A DNA stretch of 64,000 bases from Candidatus Desulfosporosinus nitrosoreducens (GTDB taxonomy: Bacteria > Bacillota > Desulfitobacteriia > Desulfitobacteriales > Desulfitobacteriaceae): contig NZ_JAVHUW010000040.1 in assembly GCF_030954495.1 (NCBI RefSeq), positions 1 through 64,000 on the forward strand, in the 5' to 3' direction. Numbering within the stretch: position 1 is the stretch's first letter; each line of letters begins with the position of its first letter. This document shows positions 16,318 through 23,881 of the stretch, in pieces. Below the pieces are notes generated by a model that saw only the letters and a program-made list of their open reading frames with translations, had not been told where the DNA came from and did no database searches. The translations under genes and the position numbers were made by a program.

Positions 16318-17919
16318 TTACCACTCAAAGCGCTGAATCACTTGGTGCAAGTGCACGGAAGTTTGAGCTAATTCCGAGGATATGGCGGCAATTTCCCGAG
16401 TCGAGGTCATTTGCTGTTCGGCGGCAGTTGCCGATTGAGCTGCTCCTTCGGCGAATTGGCTGGCGATAGTTGTAGCCAGCCTTTGGGTTTCAGCTAGACG
16501 TTGACTCTGATTTAACAATTGGTTGGCGTTTTGCAGATTTTCTTCCACTTTGCAGGAGGTTGCGTTTATAACTTCGTCAAGAGAAGTAATGGCTTTACCG
16601 GCTTGTTCAATGATTGCTTTGCCGTGGTCGACTACTCCCATTCCCTGACTGATATTTTCTACTGTTGCAGTGACCATTTCTTGCACATTGGAAATAAGCT
16701 GCATTATTTGATTGGAGGAATGAGCTGAGCTGTCCGCAAGTTTTCTTACTTCTTCCGCTACTACAGAAAATCCTTTGCCATGTTCTCCGGCTCTTGCCGC
16801 CTCAATCGCGGCATTGAGAGCCAAGAGGTTAGTCTGGGCGGAAATTCCGTTAATAACAGAAATGATGTCCCCTATCTTTTGTGCTTGCTCAGCCAAACTT
16901 AAAATAGAGCGGTTAGCCTGTTCCGTAACTTGATGAATAACTTCCATCTCTTGAATAGCCTCATTGACAGCTGATGTTCCATCTTGGCTGGTGGCTTTGG
17001 CAGATGTCGCTAAGGAAAGAACCTCGTGGGTACTTGCCAAAATACTCTGAGAAGCGGCTTGGATTTCATCCACTTGGGTTTGCGCTTGTTCCATTCCTTG
17101 AATTTGTTCAGTAGCGCCTGCACTAAACTCTTCCAAAGTGGCTGCAAATGTTTCCTGATTCTCGATTAACGTCCGAGTGTGTGCTGCCTGGGTTTGACTC
17201 ATTTTCTGAGCTTTCTCGGAAATAGAGGCTAAATCTGTGATAATGGAGGTAATTCCGATGGAGACCTTGTTTATTTCATAAGATAAACTGCCTAATTCGT
17301 CTTCTGAATGGGCTTTAGCCTTAGTCTTTAAATTTCCCTTAGCAATCGCTTTGGTGACTTTAAATGTTTCTTGCAGGGCAGTTGCTAATTTGTTTTTGAG
17401 CCAATAACTATAAAGAGCTTGGATCACTAAAGCGCTGACTGTCACGCTGACAGACACCGCAGAGAAGGAACTTAAGATTACCCAGATTCCACCGAGCAAA
17501 AACAGCGGGAAGATCCCCAGATACACATGTTTGGCAAGACGTCGTTTCTGAAGAGGGATACCCAAACGTACACCATAGGCGTGGTTGCCTTTGACGAAAA
17601 TGGGACAGGCGGCATCCAGCAAAACCTCTCCTGTATTGCGATGATAGACCTGGGTGATTGGTTGAGTACACTGAGCACCTTTCAGTTCTGTTTCATTATT
17701 AAAATAAAGACCTTCTCTTAAATGGTTGGAGTGAACTAAAGCCAGTCCGTTTAAATCGCAGAGTAATAAAAATTCATTGTTGCCGAGATTTCGCTCAATT
17801 GCTTCTCTCAATGGGTCGAGAGCACTTTCCCAGTTTTCATATTGATTTAAAATACTCTCCAGCTCTTGGGCAATATGCGCAATGATTTCTAAACTATGTT
17901 TTTTCTGAAAGGTACTCAC
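16318..17919 (-). CDS. Methyl-accepting chemotaxis protein
   Basis: A second chemoreceptor, 533 residues. The N-terminal 125 residues look like a small Cache/PAS-like sensor ([15 protein letters not shown]), followed by closely spaced hydrophobic segments (about 130-172, [13 protein letters not shown] and [13 protein letters not shown]), a HAMP-like linker ([20 protein letters not shown]) and the signalling coiled coil with tip [22 protein letters not shown] near 362. Because the sensor precedes the membrane hairpin, sensing may be cytoplasmic. The apparent start is GTG complementary to 17917-17919, with a stop upstream in frame and no good ribosome site nearby (an AAAGGGTGG lies about 30 bases before it), so the start or its translation is unusual. 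Confidence 0.88.
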   Translation of the reverse strand: MSTFQKKHSLEIIAHIAQELESILNQYENWESALDPLREAIERNLGNNEFLLLCDLNGLALVHSNHLREGLYFNNETELKGAQCTQPITQVYHRNTGEVLLDAACPIFVKGNHAYGVRLGIPLQKRRLAKHVYLGIFPLFLLGGIWVILSSFSAVSVSVTVSALVIQALYSYWLKNKLATALQETFKVTKAIAKGNLKTKAKAHSEDELGSLSYEINKVSIGITSIITDLASISEKAQKMSQTQAAHTRTLIENQETFAATLEEFSAGATEQIQGMEQAQTQVDEIQAASQSILASTHEVLSLATSAKATSQDGTSAVNEAIQEMEVIHQVTEQANRSILSLAEQAQKIGDIISVINGISAQTNLLALNAAIEAARAGEHGKGFSVVAEEVRKLADSSAHSSNQIMQLISNVQEMVTATVENISQGMGVVDHGKAIIEQAGKAITSLDEVINATSCKVEENLQNANQLLNQSQRLAETQRLATTIASQFAEGAAQSATAAEQQMTSTREIAAISSELAQTSVHLHQVIQRFEW

Positions 17920-18267
17920 TTTAACATTTTTAGCTATGATTCTCTACCACCCTTTATTTAAAATTAGAAAATAGAAAGCATAGAATTTAATATTAAAGAT
18001 TAAAAACATGATATTTTATTAATTGAAGTCTAGCACGTAGCGGCAATTTATACAATATGAATTACTCGAATACTGTAGAATCCTATCGAATTCAATGGTA
18101 GCCGCGGTATCATAAGGAGATCTGTTTGCGATAATTTGGCAGGATAAAGCAGTAAAAACCGGAGAATTGAAAAAGCTTCCTTCGGGACGATAGTTTATCG
18201 TCCGAAGGAAGCTTTTTTCTTGAATATTTTCTTGGAAATTTTCAGTAAACAGTTAGTCTGTGTTCAT
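17920..18267. other. 348-bp intergenic stretch, AT-rich, with a bidirectional terminator
   Basis: It should hold the minus-strand promoter for the chemoreceptor, but I see no flagellar sigma-D match. The only clear element is the terminator at 18171-18218. Confidence 0.5.
18171..18218. terminator. Strong bidirectional intrinsic terminator
   Basis: AAAAGCTTCCTTCGGGACGAT (from 18171) pairs with ATCGTCCGAAGGAAGCTTTT around a 5-base loop with one bulge, and both sides end in A/T runs. It ends the minus-strand DUF362-merR operon 50 bp after its last stop. Confidence 0.9.
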
Positions 18268-18654
18268 TTAAATACATTGCTTTTTATTTTTAGGTGCGCT
18301 GCAAACCGTATCATAAAATTTAAGCTTATAATCAATGGTTTTGAGATTTTCTTGTAAATCCTCCATTTGTTTTAATACCTCTTTGCGGTGGTCTATAAAC
18401 ATTTGTCTCCGAATTTCCAAGGTATCATCTCCCAGCAAACACCATTCGATGTATTGCTTGATTTGTTTAAGTGGCATTCCGGTGTTTTTCAAACAACAGA
18501 TAAGTTTTAGCCAGTCAAGATCGCTGTCTGAAAATTCCCTGTTTCCGGTTTTGCTTCGATCGACAAACGGCAGCAATCCTTCTTTGTCGTAGTAGCGGAT
18601 TGTATGGGCCGTGAGATCAAATTTTTCAGCGACCTGGCTAATTGTATACCCCAT
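18268..18654 (-). CDS. MerR-family transcriptional regulator
   Basis: A dimeric activator/repressor that acts on promoters with over-long spacers. The 128 residues hold the N-terminal MerR helix-turn-helix and wing (YTISQVAEKFDLTAHTIRYYDKEGLLPFVDR) and a long dimerisation helix (about 85-120). Cys residues occur at 53-54, at 72 and near the C-terminus (CSAPKNKKQC), possible metal or thiol sensors. GAGGGGA precedes the ATG. It lies 19 bp after the DUF362 gene in the same operon. The palindrome at 20008-20025, within a 19-bp promoter spacer upstream of the operon, is its probable operator. It resembles the AdhR/NmlR branch, which answers aldehydes or thiol stress, but this is a loose match. Confidence 0.85.
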   Translation of the reverse strand: MGYTISQVAEKFDLTAHTIRYYDKEGLLPFVDRSKTGNREFSDSDLDWLKLICCLKNTGMPLKQIKQYIEWCLLGDDTLEIRRQMFIDHRKEVLKQMEDLQENLKTIDYKLKFYDTVCSAPKNKKQCI

Positions 18655-18673
18655 AAATAAATCCCCTCACACG

Positions 18674-19780
18674 TTAGATTGTAATCAACTCGTAGTTCTT
18701 ACTGCCTAAACCCAGTTTTACGGCGTGGTCGATCCCTACTCTCCAGTCGGTGTTTGGGCTGACATTTGTGAAATGATCGTCATGATTATGGCTGCTTTTT
18801 TCAAGAAGACTACCCGCCATAACAGGCTGGCGGTTGACAGCATCGGCACAGGCAACATCAAGGGCTATCGGGTCAAAGGAAGCAAACATACCTACGTTCG
18901 GAACAATCGGCACATCATTCTCGGCGTGGCAGTCGCAAAATGGAGAAACATCGATGACTAAACTAATGTGAAAATGGGGGCGTTCATGTAATACTGCCCA
19001 GGCGTATTCCGCCATTTTTTTGTTCAAGATGTCGTTAGACTCATCCCAAGCTGCTAGGATCGCATTTGTGGGACATGTCCCGATACAGCGTCCGCAACCT
19101 ACACATTTGCTGTGATCAATGGAGGCTTTGCGCTCCGTCACGGTAATGGCGCTGTGGGCGCAGATTTTGGTACACATGGCGCAGCCAATACATAGTTTTT
19201 CAGAGACACGGGGCTTTCCGCTGCTGTGCATTTCCATCTTTCCTGCCCTGGACCCGCAGCCCATGCCTATGTTTTTAAGTGCTCCGCCGAAACCTGTTAA
19301 CTCATGGCCTTTGAAGTGATTTAAGGAAATTAAAATGTCGGCATCCATAATGGCATGGCCAATTTTGGCCTCTTGGACATATTCACCGCCTTTAACAGGA
19401 ACTGAGACCTCATCAGTGCCTTTTAAGCCATCGCCGATTAATACGTGGCATCCTGTGGAAAAAGGAGAAAAGCCATTGAGATAAGCAGAATCCAGATGTT
19501 CAAGGGCATTCTTCCGGCCACCAACATATAAAGTATTGCAGTCCGTTAAAAAAGGATTCCCACCCAGATCTTTGACAAGATCTACCACTGTTTTGGCAAA
19601 ATTGGGGCGCAAATAAGCCAAATTGCCCGGCTCTCCGAAATGAATTTTAATAGCGGCATACTTTTTCGCGAAATCAATCTGACCGATCCCCGCTGTTTTG
19701 AGCAAACGGTTCAATTTCTGCTGTAAATTTTCTTTCATTGTCACATGCAAGTCAGCAAAATACACCTTTGATTTCTCCAT
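18674..19780 (-). CDS. DUF362 protein with two [4Fe-4S] ferredoxin motifs
   Basis: An iron-sulfur protein of unclear function, common in anaerobes. The 368-residue protein has the DUF362 core (KIHFGEPGNLAYLRP near 47-61, FLTDCNTLYVGGRKN, and the late FASFDPIALDVACADAVN) with a two-cluster ferredoxin inserted near 190-240: CIGCAMCTKIC and CVGCGRCIGTCP, both with full Cys sets. No signal peptide is seen, so it is cytoplasmic. AGGAGG precedes the ATG. It is the first gene of an operon with merR, behind a MerR-type promoter and a long leader, so it is probably inducible. An electron-transfer or metallochaperone role is a guess. Confidence 0.88.
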   Translation of the reverse strand: MEKSKVYFADLHVTMKENLQQKLNRLLKTAGIGQIDFAKKYAAIKIHFGEPGNLAYLRPNFAKTVVDLVKDLGGNPFLTDCNTLYVGGRKNALEHLDSAYLNGFSPFSTGCHVLIGDGLKGTDEVSVPVKGGEYVQEAKIGHAIMDADILISLNHFKGHELTGFGGALKNIGMGCGSRAGKMEMHSSGKPRVSEKLCIGCAMCTKICAHSAITVTERKASIDHSKCVGCGRCIGTCPTNAILAAWDESNDILNKKMAEYAWAVLHERPHFHISLVIDVSPFCDCHAENDVPIVPNVGMFASFDPIALDVACADAVNRQPVMAGSLLEKSSHNHDDHFTNVSPNTDWRVGIDHAVKLGLGSKNYELITI

Positions 19781-19829
19781 GTTTTAACAACCTCCTAAAT
19801 CCACTCAAGTTTGTTTCTTAAAATATATC

Positions 19830-19866
19830 AGTACAGAAGAGCCAATTTTTAGATGGATTCTGTACT
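19830..19866 (-). promoter_or_regulatory. Leader inverted repeat before the DUF362 gene
   Basis: AGTACAGAA (19830-19838) and TTCTGTACT (19858-19866) form a perfect 9-bp stem with a 19-base loop, about 50 bp before the DUF362 start on the minus strand. No T-run follows in the reading direction. Confidence 0.45.
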
Positions 19867-19927
19867 TAAAACACGAGTAAGGCTGTCGCCATGATTTTTT
19901 GCTTCTATATCCTAAAAAGCCAAAAAG

Positions 19928-19973
19928 AAAGGCAAGTGATGCAAAATTGAATCATCACCCTTTGCCTTTTTTA
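19928..19973 (-). terminator. Hairpin with T-rich flanks, terminator of mch-rnz or leader attenuator
   Basis: AAAGGCAA (19928-19935) pairs with TTGCCTTT near 19961-19968, with an inner TGATG/CATCA stem. On the minus strand a T-rich tract follows. It ends transcripts leaving rnz, yet it also lies 20-60 bases downstream of the MerR-type promoter at 19999-20029, so any transcript from that promoter must read through it. It may act as an attenuator. Confidence 0.55.
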
Positions 19974-19998
19974 AAATACTGTTTCGCTCTCAGAAAAT

Positions 19999-20029
19999 AG
20001 AATAAACCTTAGAGTATACTCTAAGTCAA
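19999..20029 (-). promoter_or_regulatory. MerR-type promoter with 19-bp spacer and palindromic operator
   Basis: On the minus strand, TTGACT (complement of 20024-20029) and TATTCT (complement of 19999-20004) are separated by 19 bp. The spacer region holds the exact 18-bp palindrome CTTAGAGTATACTCTAAG (20008-20025). Long spacers with a central palindrome are the signature of MerR-controlled promoters. A MerR gene lies in the operon downstream on the same strand. Confidence 0.7.
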
Positions 20030-20071
20030 GAGAATTTATTTTGCAAGTAAAGCTTTTCCAGTCAAATAACA

Positions 20072-20989
20072 TTATTGTTGATTTTTATAGTTTAACGACT
20101 TAGTATCTAAATCCTTTGCGGCTTTGGCATTCGGGAAAATTGTCCTGACAGAGTCAATGAAGTCTTCCGGATTTGTTAAAGATGGACTGTAATGTGTGAG
20201 CCAAAGTTCGGTTACATTTCCTCGTTTAGCAAGTAGTCCGGCTTCTGAATATGTCATATGTTTTTTCTGTCCGGCTTTATTTGAGTCGTTTTCGTGCCCA
20301 TACATTCCTTCACATATAAAAAGGTCTGAGTTTCCAATAAATTTAACCAAATCCTCCGTTGGTCTTGTATCTGTGCAATAGCAAACTTTAATTCCCTGCC
20401 TGGGTTCACCAAGAACCATTTCCGGAGTTATAATTTTGTTTTCAAGTGTTAAGGTAAGGCCATGCTGCAAACTGTTCCAATAGTTTAAAGGAATCCCAAG
20501 TTCCAGAGCACGCTCGACTTTAAAACTTCCTTGTCTATTAAGTTCAATGGAATAGGATAAGCAAGGAAGAGTGTGCTCAACAGGCAGGCTTTTTATCTTC
20601 AGATTGTCGATGCAGACCTCAGTGCTTTCCAAATCGGATAGTTCAAATAATCTCAAAGCATAGGGCAATTCAGGTGAAATAACCGTTAACCCCTCAACGA
20701 TTCTTTTCAGGCCGGGAGGTCCCATTAAGGTTAACGGTTCTTCCTTGCCAGAATTAGCAAGTGTAAGAAGCAGCCCAGGTAAGCCGGCTATGTGATCCGC
20801 ATGATAATGGGTAAATAGAATGGCGTCAATAGCTTTAAAACCCCATTTGGTCATTTTCAGCGGAATTTGAGTTCCTTCTCCACAATCGATTAAGATCATT
20901 CTTCCCTTATGTCTTACAAGGAGGGCTGTCAGCCACCTGCCGGGCAATGGCATCATACCTCCGGTTCCCAACAAACAAACGTCAAGCAT
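20072..20989 (-). CDS. rnz: Ribonuclease Z (metallo-beta-lactamase fold)
   Basis: Probably trims the 3' ends of tRNA precursors, or another RNA/phosphodiester substrate. The 305 residues carry the zinc motif HYHADH (61-66), the N-terminal LLGTGGMMPLPGRW and IDCGEGTQIPL, and later CYCTDTRP, CEGMYGHEND and LWLTHYSPSL, all typical of RNase Z (about 305-310 residues). GCGAGGAGATATA precedes the ATG. It follows mch by 28 bp on the same strand, so the two share a transcript. RNase Z-like proteins of this fold include other hydrolases, so the tRNA role is likely but not certain. Confidence 0.85.
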   Translation of the reverse strand: MLDVCLLGTGGMMPLPGRWLTALLVRHKGRMILIDCGEGTQIPLKMTKWGFKAIDAILFTHYHADHIAGLPGLLLTLANSGKEEPLTLMGPPGLKRIVEGLTVISPELPYALRLFELSDLESTEVCIDNLKIKSLPVEHTLPCLSYSIELNRQGSFKVERALELGIPLNYWNSLQHGLTLTLENKIITPEMVLGEPRQGIKVCYCTDTRPTEDLVKFIGNSDLFICEGMYGHENDSNKAGQKKHMTYSEAGLLAKRGNVTELWLTHYSPSLTNPEDFIDSVRTIFPNAKAAKDLDTKSLNYKNQQ

Positions 20990-21017
20990 TATATCTCCTC
21001 GCTAATATACTATTTAC

Positions 21018-21986
21018 TCACAAGCCAAACGATCGGCGCAAAATATCAGTATTTACGGCTCCGGCGTGAAAGGTATTGCCGGTGTTTAAATTATTGAGCC
21101 ACACTTCGGCAGGACTATAGGTCAAGGGATCAAGATCATAGAAATTCTCGTAACCTTGGCACAGTTTTTCGAAAGGCTGTCCATAATCCCGCGAGAAAGA
21201 CGAAGGGACTTGTTTTACAAGCAATTCCAACGCCTTATCGTCATCACGAAGGCTGTAGTATACGCTCGCTCCATAAAGGATCGCATCATTTGTCCTGCCT
21301 AAAGCCTGCAGAGTATTGTTCCCGATTGGAGCAAGAGGACAAGTACTCCAGCCGGAAATGATATTTCCTAAATCATAGCCTAATAACATCAGCTTAGATA
21401 GCCCGGTTTCCAAGGCTCTTGCGCTTACTTGGACGGAACCGACTAAAGAGGCGGTGGGGGCTACTAAAATATAGAGATTTTGGGGATCACACTGGCAGAG
21501 GTCTGAAATCTGCCTCAAAGTTTCGGCAGTGGGTAAAGTCTCACTTTCCAGACAAATAATTGCAGTTTTGGAGTTATCTTTATAGCCTAATTTCTCGAAA
21601 ATTTCTCCCCTGTGAACGATGGCTCGCCCCGGCCCCGACCCCATGGCCAATTTCTGACCGGTTTTAATAGGCCAGCCCGCATATTGAGATGCCAGACAAG
21701 CCCTGAGAGGATGGTCGGTTCTTACTTCAACGGCAGGCCAAGAAAAATCCTTGTAACCAGACCAATGCAGCTCAACCTCAGCTAGACCTCCTAAGCATAT
21801 GGAGGCATACAACCTCCCTGCTTCCCAGCTCCCTGAAACGTGTACACCGCAATCAAGAACTGTTATATCATTGTCCTTGAGGACATTGATTCCAAGATAT
21901 ACGCTTCGATTGAGGAACTGCCGGACGAGAGGGAAGGCTTGACAGTTGGGGCTAAGTTCCGGCAATTGGGTTAAATGTAGTTGCAT
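21018..21986 (-). CDS. mch: Methenyltetrahydromethanopterin cyclohydrolase homologue (archaeal type)
   Basis: In methanogens and some methylotrophs Mch converts methenyl-H4MPT to formyl-H4MPT. This 322-residue protein matches Mch in length and along the chain: DCGVHVSGSWEAG (about 45-57), DHPLRACLASQYAGW (91-105), AMGSGPGRA (114-122), LVAPTASLVGSVQVS, TNDAILYG and SRDYGQPF. I start at the ATG complementary to 21984-21986, which has AGGAGAG at a good distance. It sits before rnz in a two-gene operon, with no other methanopterin genes in the window. Firmicutes normally use tetrahydrofolate with FolD, so this gene is unexpected; transfer or a new substrate are both possible. Confidence 0.88.
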   Translation of the reverse strand: MQLHLTQLPELSPNCQAFPLVRQFLNRSVYLGINVLKDNDITVLDCGVHVSGSWEAGRLYASICLGGLAEVELHWSGYKDFSWPAVEVRTDHPLRACLASQYAGWPIKTGQKLAMGSGPGRAIVHRGEIFEKLGYKDNSKTAIICLESETLPTAETLRQISDLCQCDPQNLYILVAPTASLVGSVQVSARALETGLSKLMLLGYDLGNIISGWSTCPLAPIGNNTLQALGRTNDAILYGASVYYSLRDDDKALELLVKQVPSSFSRDYGQPFEKLCQGYENFYDLDPLTYSPAEVWLNNLNTGNTFHAGAVNTDILRRSFGL

Positions 21987-22661
21987 AAGGTTGTCTCTCC
22001 TGATGAAAGCAGATTTTCTTAGGGAAACCTTTAAAGTATTCCCAATGCCAATAATAAAATTCTGAGCGGTATAGTCCGCCAACGTAGGATTCTATTAGAT
22101 ATTAGATGCTTCCTCCGCTTGAGAGTACTTGAACTATCGCTCAAAAACTATTATAATTTAGGTCGTAGCTAATCACGATGTAGTAGATTAGGTAGCAAAG
22201 AAGCTATAATCCTCGGTCAAAATCGGGAGATATATAACTTCTTTTTGGTTTATTATAAGGAAAAAGCAGGAAGCCCATTAAGAAATTACATATTTTTAGT
22301 TGCCAACATTAAAGCAATTAAGTTAATTGACTTTTTAGAATAACCTTCTGCTAAAGATAATAAATAACTATTAAAGATACACTATAAACTTAGTTGCATT
22401 GCCATTGGCATCATTAAATATTGATACCAAATCATAGGGGGATTTGAAGAGTTCTAAAGTTAGGTGCGATCAGAGGTTGCACATCCTGCAGGTTCCCCCG
22501 GAAGCATACCCCCTTACAGGGAAGCAAAAGCGGCAATGCAGCTGAGTTTTTGTGAATTTTAGGACTTCAAGGTCAGGAAGAAGGGATGAACTAAGAGATT
22601 TTTTCAAGTGAGTAAATCCGAGAAAGAATAATAAATTGAGGAAGATTATGGAGGAAAGAGT
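21987..22661. other. 675-bp divergent intergenic region between mch and the nucleoside importer
   Basis: The left half is AT-rich and must hold the minus-strand mch promoter (a TATAAT complement occurs near 22150). The right part holds the structured leader described at 22395-22540 for the plus-strand operon. I see no ORF that can be supported. Confidence 0.5.
22395..22540 (+). ncRNA. Candidate structured leader RNA upstream of the nucleoside ABC operon
   Basis: TGCATTGCC (22395-22403) and GGCAATGCA (22532-22540) are exact inverted copies that could close a 146-base domain. Inside lie a small GTGC/GCAC stem (about 22463-22481), a G5 run (22437-22441), two C5 runs (22495-22499 and 22509-22513) that could compete for it, and TTCCC/GGGAA (about 22493-22523). 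The local GC content is much higher than the flanks. It ends 110 bases before the first gene. It does not match the purine riboswitch consensus or any other class I can name. Confidence 0.45.
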
Positions 22662-23798
22662 ATGAAAAAAACCAGGAAAGTCAGTATTATGGCGCTGATC
22701 TTCGTCGTAATCATGACCTTGTTGCTCAGCGGGTGCTCTCAAGGGAGCAAACAGGCGAGTACGGATACCCAAGGAAGCAGCCAGCCGGCGGCTCAAAAAA
22801 TTAAGGTCGCTTTTGTCTATGTCGGGCCGGTAGGTGACTTCGGTTATACTTATGCTCAGGATCAGGGCAGAAAATATCTGGAAGCAAATATGAAGAACGT
22901 AGAAACAACCTATGTTGAAAACATTGCGGAAACAGCGGACTGCGAACGCGTTTTTACGGAGCTTGCTCAAAAAGGCAATAATATTATCATTGGCACCAGC
23001 TATGGCTACATGGACTACATGGTCGATGTCTCCAAAAAATTCCCCAATGTAGTGTTTGAACATTGCAGTGGTTACAAAACCACAGACAATTTGGGAACGT
23101 ATTTCAATCGGGACTACCAGGCCCGTTTTCTCACCGGTATGGTGGCAGGCAAATACACCAAGAGCAATGTGCTTGGATTTGTGGCACCCTTCGGTACACC
23201 TGAGGTCATTCGCAACATTGACGCCTTTACCCTTGGCGCTCAGTCCATTAACCCAAAAGTTCAAGTTAAAGTTGTTTGGACCAATTCCTGGAACGATCCG
23301 GGGACGGAAAAAACTGCCGCCAACAGTCTGATTGACGCAGGAGCGGACGTTCTGGCGATGCATGTTGACTCTCCGACCTTTGCTCAGACGGCACAAGATC
23401 GGGGTGTGCTGGCTATTGGGCATGATTCGGATATGTCCAAATTTGCCCCCAATTCTATTCTCGTCGGCGATGTATCTAATTGGGGTCCCTATTTCGTGCA
23501 AGTTGTTAAAGATGTTATGAATAAGACCTGGAAACCAACTCAATATTTAGGCGGAATTAAAGACGGCGGCGTCATTGACATAACGCCTTTCAGCTCTAAA
23601 GTTGACAAAGACTTCCAGGCTACCGTAAATGCGAAACGCCAAGATATTATTGACGGCAAATTTGATCCCTTCCAAGGACCGGTTTATGACCAAAGCGGTA
23701 ATGTGAAGATTAAAGACGGCGATAAAGCTACAGATCAGATGCTCCTTTCCGTCGATTGGTTTGTCAAAGGCGTCGTGGGAACAATTCCTAAATCTTAA
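22662..23798 (+). CDS. BMP-family nucleoside-binding lipoprotein of an ABC importer
   Basis: The substrate-binding part of a purine nucleoside/base importer, tethered to the outer face of the membrane. The 378 residues begin with a lipoprotein signal (LLLSGCSQ, lipid Cys at 25) and a low-complexity linker (to about 45), then a BMP/PnrA-like fold with FVYVGPVGDFGYTYAQDQGR, GTSYGYMDYM and GHDSDMSKFAPNSILVGDVSNWG. GGAGG precedes ATG 22662. It heads an operon of ATPase, two permeases and adenine deaminase, which points to adenine or adenosine as cargo. A strong hairpin after the gene may leave it at higher mRNA level than the rest. Confidence 0.93.
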   Translation: MKKTRKVSIMALIFVVIMTLLLSGCSQGSKQASTDTQGSSQPAAQKIKVAFVYVGPVGDFGYTYAQDQGRKYLEANMKNVETTYVENIAETADCERVFTELAQKGNNIIIGTSYGYMDYMVDVSKKFPNVVFEHCSGYKTTDNLGTYFNRDYQARFLTGMVAGKYTKSNVLGFVAPFGTPEVIRNIDAFTLGAQSINPKVQVKVVWTNSWNDPGTEKTAANSLIDAGADVLAMHVDSPTFAQTAQDRGVLAIGHDSDMSKFAPNSILVGDVSNWGPYFVQVVKDVMNKTWKPTQYLGGIKDGGVIDITPFSSKVDKDFQATVNAKRQDIIDGKFDPFQGPVYDQSGNVKIKDGDKATDQMLLSVDWFVKGVVGTIPKS

Positions 23799-23827
23799 CC
23801 GGCTGAAAATAGAAGAATGATGTTATC

Positions 23828-23858
23828 CGCAAACCGGCGAGATTCTCGCCGGTTTGCG
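23828..23858 (+). promoter_or_regulatory. Perfect 15-bp intercistronic hairpin
   Basis: CGCAAACCGGCGAGA (23828-23842) and TCTCGCCGGTTTGCG (23844-23858) pair fully. It lies between the binding-protein gene and the ATPase gene with no T-run, so it is more likely an mRNA stabiliser or partial attenuator than a terminator. Confidence 0.7.
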
Positions 23859-23881
23859 ATAATATTGAAAGGGTGAGATCA

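Noticed and set aside
22083..22661. Purine riboswitch expected before a nucleoside importer
   Set aside because: I looked for the conserved junction and loop bases and did not find them.
22470..23543. A 357-codon open frame on the minus strand across the BMP lipoprotein gene
   Set aside because: It lies antisense to a clear lipoprotein gene, has no ribosome site, and its amino acid make-up is that of a shadow frame.
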